In this document: piece after piece, positions 26,144 to 32,805 of the stretch
Numbering within the stretch: the stretch's first letter is position 1
How the letters are laid out: every line of letters starts with the position of its first letter
Assembly (NCBI RefSeq): GCF_007746075.1
Contig: NZ_CP036339.1
Location: 2,676,885-2,740,884 of the forward strand
DNA: 64,000 nucleotides
Source: Lacipirellula limnantheis
GTDB lineage: Bacteria; Planctomycetota; Planctomycetia; Pirellulales; Lacipirellulaceae
Direction of reading: 5' to 3'
Translations under genes and position numbers: made by a program
Notes under the pieces: model-generated
Seen by the model: only the letters and a program-made list of their open reading frames with translations
Database searches by the model: none
Told to the model about the DNA's origin: nothing

Positions 26144-27307
26144 TCACGCGGCGCGGCGGCATTGGGCCTGGGCGCGCTGGCGGGCGGCTTTGGCCTTCTT
26201 TTCGGCAGCGCGCGCTTGGCGGCGCTCTTGGCGCCGATGGCGCTCGAGGCGCTCGCTGAGGAGCCGCAGGCGAATGTGAGGATCTTGCGCGTCGGGATGA
26301 TCGAGCTCTTCGGTGTCGTTCCACGTCTCGGGGCATTCGTCGTCGATGGTGCGCTCGACCATCGCGATGACGAGTTCGAGGTTGCCGTCGGCGGGGGATG
26401 ATGTTGTCGCGGCGCTTGTTGTCGTTTCCGGCGGTTTTGGCGACAGAATGTTGTTGGCGGTTGGTTCGGCGGGGAGCGCTCCGCTGTCCGTCGCGGCTAA
26501 CGGGTCGCCTGGGGATGGGATTTCTGTCGCGTCGCTTATTGTCGCGGCGCTTTTTGTCGCGTTGAATTCTGTCGTTTCCGCCGTTTTCGGCGACAGAATT
26601 CCTGCCGCCGGCCGGGGGCCGAGCGCTTCCTGGCGGCGGCGCTCGGCGAGGCGCTGCTTGAGTTCGGCAACCCGCGCTTGGCGGGCGGCGACTTCGGCCG
26701 GGTCGACCGGCGGCGGGAAGACGATGTTTCCCTCTTCGTCGTAGTCGTGGAGGACGCCGACTGGTTCGCCCCAGAACTTACTGGACTGGACATCGGCCAG
26801 CGGCGTCGCGAACGGCAGCTGCTTGATCTTCGGTTCGCCCCACTTCCCGCGCATGGGGAAGCAGCAGTCGAACGACTGTTCGATCGCCGCTTGCGTGTGG
26901 CGGTAGAGGGCCTCATGGTATTCCGCGGGGACGGTCTCCAGCGCCGCTTCCTGGATGTAGCGGAACGCCGTGGCGACGAGCTTCAGGCTCGTCATGTTCA
27001 CCGGCTTACGCGCGAACTCTTCGGGCTTGGTCCGCTCCAAGAGCCAGGCGGCGGCCCGCCAGTGCGATCTGGCGGCGTGTTCCATCAGCTTCAAGGGATC
27101 GGGCGATTGCTGCAGCGCGAGCCGCACTTCGTGATCGAAGTCTTGGTCGTAGCGGCGTTCGCGCTGGACGGTGCGCAAGGAAACGTCGAGCGACTCGGCC
27201 GCTTGTTCGACGGTATAGCTTTCTTGATCGATCAGCTCGCAGAGGCGGGCCTTTTTCGCGTCGTCGAGCACGCGGCGGCGGCCGCGGATGTGGTTTTCTA
27301 GGATCAT
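26144..27307 (-). CDS. HTH protein resembling phage terminase small subunits
   Basis: 387 residues from ATG 27307, which has AAAGGGGG nearby; the frame is open further upstream only because it runs through an inverted repeat. The N-terminal ~45 residues form a helix-turn-helix (ARLCELIDQESYTVEQAAES, then LDVSLRTVQRERR). The next part, HWRAAAWLLERTKPEEFARK, strongly resembles the segment that follows the HTH in terminase-small-subunit-like and transposase-like proteins. A Thr/Ala/Ser-rich linker (about residues 235-300) is encoded by internal DNA repeats, and the last ~50 residues are a highly basic Arg/Ala/Gln helix. No other phage gene is adjacent. A DNA-binding role is likely; the biological function is unknown. 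Confidence 0.7.
   Translation of the reverse strand: MILENHIRGRRRVLDDAKKARLCELIDQESYTVEQAAESLDVSLRTVQRERRYDQDFDHEVRLALQQSPDPLKLMEHAARSHWRAAAWLLERTKPEEFARKPVNMTSLKLVATAFRYIQEAALETVPAEYHEALYRHTQAAIEQSFDCCFPMRGKWGEPKIKQLPFATPLADVQSSKFWGEPVGVLHDYDEEGNIVFPPPVDPAEVAARQARVAELKQRLAERRRQEALGPRPAAGILSPKTAETTEFNATKSAATISDATEIPSPGDPLAATDSGALPAEPTANNILSPKPPETTTSAATTSSPADGNLELVIAMVERTIDDECPETWNDTEELDHPDAQDPHIRLRLLSERLERHRRQERRQARAAEKKAKAARQRAQAQCRRAA
26421..26601. repeat. In-frame repeats with an 11-bp inverted repeat inside a coding sequence
   Basis: Two 30-nt copies (26421-26450 and 26571-26600, 26 of 30 identical) start exactly 150 bp apart. The second is enclosed by GAATTCTGTCG and CGACAGAATTC (26564-26574 and 26591-26601). 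Short GTCGCGNCGCTT units occur between and beside them at 26407, 26527 and 26541. They encode the Thr/Ala/Ser-rich linker of the HTH protein. Confidence 0.75.
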
Positions 27308-27343
27308 CTTTTTTCCCCCTTTCCTATTCGCTCCAGAAGAAGA

Positions 27344-27421
27344 TCTCACGCCAAGGCGCGAAGGCGCAAAGAAGAAGTTTCCTCCCCGTATTCCTTTGCG
27401 CCTTCGCGCCTTTGCGTGAGA
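27344..27421. repeat. 28-bp inverted repeat, intergenic
   Basis: Arms 27344-27371 and 27394-27421 are complementary at 27 of 28 positions, with a 22-base loop. The arm contains TCTCACGCCAAGGCGCGAAG. This class of repeat is dispersed in intergenic DNA of many environmental bacteria. It lies upstream of the HTH gene; the rest of the 338-bp gap (27308-27645) holds nothing recognisable. Confidence 0.85.
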
Positions 27422-27645
27422 CTTTAATTCGTCCACAAGTATGAACAGGCGTTCACGTTAGCGAAGCGAGTGGCCCATTTTCAACACAAAAGTTGAGGGA
27501 ATCTTTTCGCGAGATTCTGGGGAGAATTTGGGGCGGCGAGGCCCATTTTGGCGAGGGTGGGGCGCGATTTGGCGGGGCGACTGGTCGCTGAAGCGGACCA
27601 GTCCGGGAGGGAGGGAGGGGTTGGGTGGCGGCGCGATGCCTGCGG

Positions 27646-28437
27646 CTACTTGTTCAAGTGCTGCTGGAGGAGGGCGAGGTCGTCGGTTCCGATGGCGTCG
27701 ACGCCGGCGGCTTGGAGTTCTTGCCAGAACTCGGGCGAGTCGGGGGCGCCCCAAAAGCGGAGTCGACGGTCTTGATCGTGGGCCTGTTTGGCGAGCCGTT
27801 CGAGTCTGCTGCGCTGGGGGGCCGGGAAGGGACCGTCGCCCCGCCAGAGGAAGTGGCTGGTCCAGTTGTCGCTGATCAGCGGCATCAGGTCGGAGGGCGG
27901 TCCGTTCTCTAAATCGCTGAGGCGGCCGTCGACGGCAGCGAGCCGCTGCCGGTCGTTCGCGATGAGATCGATCGGTCGGTTGCCGCTGATGATGACGTCG
28001 ACTTGGCGCGGGCGCCACTGGCCGTCGTGCAGGCCGGAGAGGATCGCGGAGTACGGTTTGAGGGCCTTGGCGAGGGCCTCGTAGGTCGCGGGGCCGTCGG
28101 TTTTGAAGTCGACGAGCAGCGTTAAACGCTGGCCGTTGGGGAAGATCTGGCCGTCGCGCTCGGCGATCAGCTTTTGGAGCGGGGCGAGGTAGAGGGCTTG
28201 GAGGGTGCGCTCGGGGTTCACATCTTCGGGATCGTGGCCGACGAGGAGCTCGCCGTCGACGAGGTGGACGTCGGCTTCGATGTTGCAGAAGCCGCGGTCG
28301 AGGGCGTCGAAGAGGGGGCGCTCGTGCTCGTAGTCGTTGTGAGAGTGGGCCTGCGGGAGCGGCTTGGCGGGGGCCTCCGCTTGGGCGGCGGAGGCGACCG
28401 CGAAACAGACGAGAAGAAGCGGAATGAGTTTGGACAT
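27646..28437 (-). CDS. Secreted PI-PLC-like phosphodiesterase (AIM6/GDPD-related)
   Basis: 263 residues from ATG 28437. A signal peptide covers residues 1-20 (ending AAQAE). The TIM-barrel phosphodiesterase signature is at the N-terminus: HSHNDYEHERPLFDALDRGF (20 residues) with catalytic-type His residues, then NIEADVHLVDGELLVGHD, giving the Glu/Asp metal ligands and second His. LLVDFKTDG and WGAPDSPEFWQEL resemble the later strands of GDPD proteins, ending in VDAIGTDDL. The family hydrolyses phosphodiester head groups or similar lipids. It is closest in pattern to the AIM6-like branch, whose substrate is not known. It probably acts in the periplasm to release phosphorus or polyols. The ribosome-binding site is weak. 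Confidence 0.82.
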   Translation of the reverse strand: MSKLIPLLLVCFAVASAAQAEAPAKPLPQAHSHNDYEHERPLFDALDRGFCNIEADVHLVDGELLVGHDPEDVNPERTLQALYLAPLQKLIAERDGQIFPNGQRLTLLVDFKTDGPATYEALAKALKPYSAILSGLHDGQWRPRQVDVIISGNRPIDLIANDRQRLAAVDGRLSDLENGPPSDLMPLISDNWTSHFLWRGDGPFPAPQRSRLERLAKQAHDQDRRLRFWGAPDSPEFWQELQAAGVDAIGTDDLALLQQHLNK

Positions 28438-28483
28438 GGTTTACTGTGGGGGCGTTACTCGTGGTTCTGAATGCAGGGATTTC

Positions 28484-28692
28484 TTACCACGAAACACACG
28501 AAGAATACGAAAGCATGCATTGTCCTTCGTTGCACGTTTCTGCCTTTGCGTGAGACTAATCGGCAATTTTCTCGCAAAGACGCTAAAGCGCAAAGAAACG
28601 CAAAGAACACAGCACAGGGAAAACAAGAGCGTGAACTGCTGACTCCATTCTGAGCTTTTTCTCCTTCGTGTCCTTCGTGAGTTTCGTGGTAA
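28484..28692. repeat. Nested inverted repeat, intergenic
   Basis: Outer arms 28484-28511 and 28665-28692 are complementary at 25 of 28 positions (arm begins TTACCACGAAAC). An inner CTTTGCGTGAGA (28544-28555) faces an imperfect complement TCTCGCAAAG (28570-28579). It fills almost all of the gap between the polyprotein 2 stop and the phosphodiesterase start and belongs to the same repeat class as 27344-27421. Confidence 0.75.
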
Positions 28693-28719
28693 ATGTTTTC
28701 CGACCCCTGAGAGGAGATT

Positions 28720-31700
28720 CTATCGCCAGTGAATCGTGCGAGAGCGGTTAAGGATCAAGCCGAGTCCGGCGAGGGCGGCGATTGTGAGGGCCGTGGGTTC
28801 GGGGATGGCGGCGATGGTGGGGAGGTTGACGTATTGGACGAAGCCGACGCCTTTTTCGCCGGCGATGGTGGCGTAGGTGAACTGGAGGTCGCGGGTCCCC
28901 TGCGCCGCGTCGAAGCCGGCGCCGATGGCGCGGTCGGCGGCGAAGGTGGAGCTGCCCTGGAGGTACGACTCGATCAGCTGCGACTCCGTGCCGAGGAGGG
29001 TGAGCCAGGTGGAGCCGGCATCGCTCGACTGGCCGAACTGGCGCTGCCAGCGGAGGAAGTCGGCGCCGTCGGAGCGGCCGTCGTCGTCGGCGTCGGCGTT
29101 GGCATTGGCCCCGAAGGCGGCTTTCCAGACGGCGAGGTCGGCGGCGTTGACTCCGCCCGTGTTGTTGAAGTCGGCCGCGGCGGGCGCGGGGGCGCCGACG
29201 TTCTGCGCGTCGAGGTTGCCCGCTTTCCAGCCGGTCGGGTTGAGGGAACCGCTGGGGCTGGTGATTTCGTAACCGGTGAGCGCGATGCTGGCGTCGCCCA
29301 GGATTTTCATCGCGCCGCTGGTGGCGTCGACTTGCAGCGTCAGAGGGGTAAAGACGACGAGATTGTCGACGGCCCAGAACCAGTTGTTGCCGGCGTTGGT
29401 CATGCCGAACGAGAGGGTCATCGTCGTGGCGCCGGCGGGGTTGTTCAGCGGGACGGTGACGGTTTCGTTCGTATTGGCGGCTTTGAAGAAGGCGGGGTTG
29501 CCGTCGTTCGATTCCCAGCGGAGGACTTCGACGGCGGCGCCGCCGTTGTAAGAGGCGGTGACGGTGGCCGTCTGGACCCCTTCGGGCAGCCAACTGCTAT
29601 CGAAGCGGAGGCGGGCGGCGCCCACCCCAGCGCCGGCGAGCGAGATGGCCGGAGTCCGCAGGAAGGAGTTAAAGGTTCCTGCGTCGTGAGCGATGTCGTC
29701 CCACTCGTCGGGGTCGGCGATCGCGACGACGCCGGTTCCTTTGGTGAATTGCGAGCGGCCCTGATCGGCGGCGGCCTGGCTCCACCAGGCGGGATTGGCG
29801 AACGACCAACCGCGCCATTCGGTGACGCCGCCGGCCGGCATGCCGGCGTCGTCGATCGACCAGCCGGCGGGGGGCGTCTTCGCCCAGACATTCGTGCCGG
29901 CGAGCGTTTCGTCGACTTTGGGACCGAGGGGAATGGCGTCGAAGTTTTGTTGTAGTAGGGTGGTAGCGCGGGCGTCGGCGGCGAGGCAGGCGGCGGTGAT
30001 TAGGGCGCTGGCGGCGACGATGTGGCGGGGGGACGCGCTAAGCCGCGAGCGGCGGGGGCGGAATCGTGTGACCATGCCGAGTGAGCCGCAGGCCAACAGC
30101 AGCAGGCCGGCGGGTTCGGGGACGCTGCTCGTCATGGCGGCGAAGGCGCCGACGCCGTGGACGGCGTCGTAGTCTTGGCGGAACTGGAGAACGTCGTCGA
30201 GATTGTGCAGGCCGTCGCCGCTGAGGTCGCCGAGGCGGTAACGCTGGGCCGTTGACTTGTTCGCCAGGTTCGAGCCAAAGAGCGTGGCGAGGCTTGACCA
30301 ATCGTCGGAGTCCAGGCGGCCGTCGAAGGTGACGTCGCCGCGCGGGTAGGAGGCGCCGCCATTGCCGGTGAATTCGACGAGGCCGGTGAGCGGGTCGTCG
30401 CCGATGCCGTCGGCGTAGGCGAACTTGACGTCGCTGAAGTCCTGGTAGTACTTGGTCCAGACGCCGCTGCCGATGCTGACCGTGGCGCCGCTGGCGAGCG
30501 TCGCGGCGCCGAGGGAGACCTCGCTCAGGTCGGAGAGGGAGTTGGCGGCGGTGAGGACGACCCAGTCGTCGTCGGGATCAACGGTCCCGTTGCCGGCATC
30601 GTCGAGGCGGCCGGCGATCGGTTTCCAACCGCTGCGGTTGAACGTGCCCGCATCGGAGGTGATCTGGTAGCCGATTATCGACTGCGGGACGCCGGTGTTG
30701 TTCTTGATGGTCATGGCGCCGGTGTCGCGGTCGACGACGAGGCGGAGCCGGGAGTCGACGACCTGGGCGCCGAGGTCGATGCCGGCGCCGGCGTTCCAAA
30801 GCTGGCCGGCCTCGGTCGGCGTGAGCGAGCGACGCCAGAAGGCGAGCTCGTCGACGGCGCCGGTGAACTCGACGCTGTAATTGCCCGTGCCGTCTTGGCC
30901 GATGTTCCAGGGAAGCGAGCCGTTGAACGTGCCGGGAGAGGAGAGGTTGATCGTGCCGGTGTTGACGCCGTTGATGTAGAGCTTGGTCGGGCCGTCGCGG
31001 TCGATGGTCATCAGCACGTGGCTCCAGACGCCGACGCCGAGAGAGGCGCTGTTCTGGGCGGTGTCGAGATCGAGGCGCGTGCCGGTGCTCCCCTTGGTGT
31101 TCAGATCGAAGATGCCGTTGCCTTTGACGGCCCAATTGACGCCGGTGTTGCCGCCGTTGGCCCAGTTCTTGTTGCTGAGGACGGCGGGGTCGTTGGCAAA
31201 ATCGTCCTGGCGGATCCACATGGAGATCGAGAAGTCGGCGGTCGTGCCGAAGTCGAGCTCGGTGAGGGTGGCTGGGTTGAGGGACATGTAGTCCTTAGCC
31301 CCAGGAAGGTACATCGCCTGGCCGATTTTACCGGCGGTGAATTGCGGATTATTGACGGGCGTGCCGTGAGTGGCCTGCGGCGAGCCGGAGGTGTCGAGGA
31401 AGTCGCCGTCGAATTCGTACAGAGCGACGAGGTTGTCGGTGAGGGCGGCGTGGACTGGGCGAGCGACGGTTGTTTCGGCCACGACGAAGGCGAGAGGCGC
31501 GGCGAGTAATGTTCGGGCTTTAGCGCTAAGCCGCGAGCGGCTGGGACGACGGCGGCGGTAGGCGGCGATCGCGGCCACGGCGAGGGCGGCTAGGCCGCCA
31601 GCGGCGGGTTCGGGGATGGCGAGGCCTGCCAGCGCGGCCTGGGCCATCGCGGGATTGAGCTTGCTGAGGATGATCCAATCTTTGAGGTCGGTGGTGCGAT

Positions 31701-32772
31701 CGAGATTGAGGTCGCCCTTGAAGTACGACTCGGCGACGGTGGGGTGGTTCGAGGTAAGCCAGCCTTGGACGAACGCGGTGACGTCGTCGGTGGCGGCGGG
31801 GCCTTTGCCGTTGCCGGAGACGACGCCGTCTTGGTTCAAATCGCCGACGATGCCGTTGGGAGAGCCGAACGGTAGGCCAACGACCTTGCCGTCGACGGGC
31901 GTGCCGAAGGGGTCGACCCCCATGTGCCAGAGGGCGGTGGGGACGAGGTCGCGGAGGGTGCCTTGCTTGAGCGTCGACCCGTCGGGGATGGCCGGGCCGC
32001 TAATGACGAAAGGTACCTGCCAGTTGATGGGCCCTTGGCTGGCGAAGTGCGAGGTTCCCTGGCCGCCATGGTCGGCGGTCATGATCACGAGCCACGACTC
32101 GGAGCCGTTCACGACGCCGGGGCGGGCGTTGAGGGCGGTCATGATGTTGCCGATGAGCGAGTCGACGTTTTGGAGCGCTGCGTAGTAACCGGCCGTGGCC
32201 CAACCGAGCGAGTGGCCGGCGTGATCGACCTGGTCGAAGTGAAGGAAGATGGCGTCGGGGTCGCCATTGGTAAGGAGGTCGACGGTGGCGCTTGTCACCG
32301 TGTCGTCGTCGACGCCGCTGATGACGAGATCGGCGTCCTGCACGTCGAGGATTTCCGTGTTGATCGGCGCCCAGTCGACGATCGATGCGGTGAAGAGGGT
32401 AGGGTCCTTCTGCTTGAGATACTTGAAGAAGAAGGGGTATTGATCGAAGCGGCTGCCGCCGAAACTGTTGTCGATGACGCCGTGGTGGGGGGCGGAGGCG
32501 CCAGTGGTGATCGTCGACCAATTGACGCCGCTGGCGCCGTAGCCTTCGGGGGGATTGGGGGTGAGGGCGCCCTCGTTGAGCCAGTCGTAGCGCACTGCGC
32601 CGGCGGCGGCGAGCGCGTCGAGGTTCGGCATGTTGGCGGTTTGCGTGTAGCCGCCGCCGGCGCCATCGACGCCGATGATGAGGACGCGGTTGCTGACGGC
32701 GGATGTCGCGGGATTGGCAGCGAGGGCGAGCGTGAGCAGCGCGAGGGAGAGGTTCAAGAGACGGCTAGGCAT
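28720..32772 (-). CDS. Three-unit PEP-CTERM polyprotein with N-terminal alkaline-phosphatase-superfamily enzyme (PEP-CTERM polyprotein 2)
   Basis: 1350 residues, uninterrupted, from ATG 32772. Signal peptide 1-25 (ending ATSA). Unit A (26-409) is a type I phosphodiesterase/nucleotide pyrophosphatase-like domain: VDGAGG metal site, NWSTITTG with the nucleophile Thr, DHAGHS and TADHGG metal ligands. EF-hand-like loops (GDLNQDGVV, GDLNLDRTTDL) follow, then IPEP at 386-389, helix and RRRR at 406-409. Residues 410-443 (linker RSRLSA, then a hydrophobic signal-like run ending VHAA) lead to unit B (444-908): LamG-like domain, EF-hand-like loops, VPEP at 884-887, helix and basic cluster. Residues 908-937 again contain RSRLSA and a signal-like run (ending DARAT). 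Unit C (938-1350) has one ENFD-type module (QQNFDAIPLGP...NNWFWAVDNL), EF-hand-like loops, and a terminal IPEP (1323-1326), helix and basic tail. An in-frame ATG occurs only at residue 900. Confidence 0.85.
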   Translation of the reverse strand: MPSRLLNLSLALLTLALAANPATSAVSNRVLIIGVDGAGGGYTQTANMPNLDALAAAGAVRYDWLNEGALTPNPPEGYGASGVNWSTITTGASAPHHGVIDNSFGGSRFDQYPFFFKYLKQKDPTLFTASIVDWAPINTEILDVQDADLVISGVDDDTVTSATVDLLTNGDPDAIFLHFDQVDHAGHSLGWATAGYYAALQNVDSLIGNIMTALNARPGVVNGSESWLVIMTADHGGQGTSHFASQGPINWQVPFVISGPAIPDGSTLKQGTLRDLVPTALWHMGVDPFGTPVDGKVVGLPFGSPNGIVGDLNQDGVVSGNGKGPAATDDVTAFVQGWLTSNHPTVAESYFKGDLNLDRTTDLKDWIILSKLNPAMAQAALAGLAIPEPAAGGLAALAVAAIAAYRRRRPSRSRLSAKARTLLAAPLAFVVAETTVARPVHAALTDNLVALYEFDGDFLDTSGSPQATHGTPVNNPQFTAGKIGQAMYLPGAKDYMSLNPATLTELDFGTTADFSISMWIRQDDFANDPAVLSNKNWANGGNTGVNWAVKGNGIFDLNTKGSTGTRLDLDTAQNSASLGVGVWSHVLMTIDRDGPTKLYINGVNTGTINLSSPGTFNGSLPWNIGQDGTGNYSVEFTGAVDELAFWRRSLTPTEAGQLWNAGAGIDLGAQVVDSRLRLVVDRDTGAMTIKNNTGVPQSIIGYQITSDAGTFNRSGWKPIAGRLDDAGNGTVDPDDDWVVLTAANSLSDLSEVSLGAATLASGATVSIGSGVWTKYYQDFSDVKFAYADGIGDDPLTGLVEFTGNGGASYPRGDVTFDGRLDSDDWSSLATLFGSNLANKSTAQRYRLGDLSGDGLHNLDDVLQFRQDYDAVHGVGAFAAMTSSVPEPAGLLLLACGSLGMVTRFRPRRSRLSASPRHIVAASALITAACLAADARATTLLQQNFDAIPLGPKVDETLAGTNVWAKTPPAGWSIDDAGMPAGGVTEWRGWSFANPAWWSQAAADQGRSQFTKGTGVVAIADPDEWDDIAHDAGTFNSFLRTPAISLAGAGVGAARLRFDSSWLPEGVQTATVTASYNGGAAVEVLRWESNDGNPAFFKAANTNETVTVPLNNPAGATTMTLSFGMTNAGNNWFWAVDNLVVFTPLTLQVDATSGAMKILGDASIALTGYEITSPSGSLNPTGWKAGNLDAQNVGAPAPAAADFNNTGGVNAADLAVWKAAFGANANADADDDGRSDGADFLRWQRQFGQSSDAGSTWLTLLGTESQLIESYLQGSSTFAADRAIGAGFDAAQGTRDLQFTYATIAGEKGVGFVQYVNLPTIAAIPEPTALTIAALAGLGLILNRSRTIHWR
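30036..30053. repeat. REP-like element, copy 1 (inside polyprotein 2, B/C junction)
   Basis: CGCTAAGCCGCGAGCGGC. The core CCGC-GA-GCGG is a small dyad. On the minus strand it is read as part of the linker RSRLSA between two PEP-CTERM units. Confidence 0.75.
31524..31541. repeat. REP-like element, copy 2 (inside polyprotein 2, A/B junction)
   Basis: CGCTAAGCCGCGAGCGGC, identical to copy 1 over all 18 bases and in the same frame, again encoding RSRLSA at the start of the linker after the RRRR cluster. Confidence 0.75.
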
Positions 32773-32805
32773 GTGCGATTCCAGAGGTGCTTGTCGAGGT
32801 GTGTT

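Noticed and set aside
26144..27307. Prophage or gene transfer agent remnant
   Set aside because: Only one terminase-like HTH gene is present and no portal, capsid, integrase or att-like repeat is nearby.
27308..27436. N-terminal extension of the HTH gene through the 28-bp inverted repeat
   Set aside because: The added residues merely translate the repeat; the ATG at 27307 has a strong Shine-Dalgarno.
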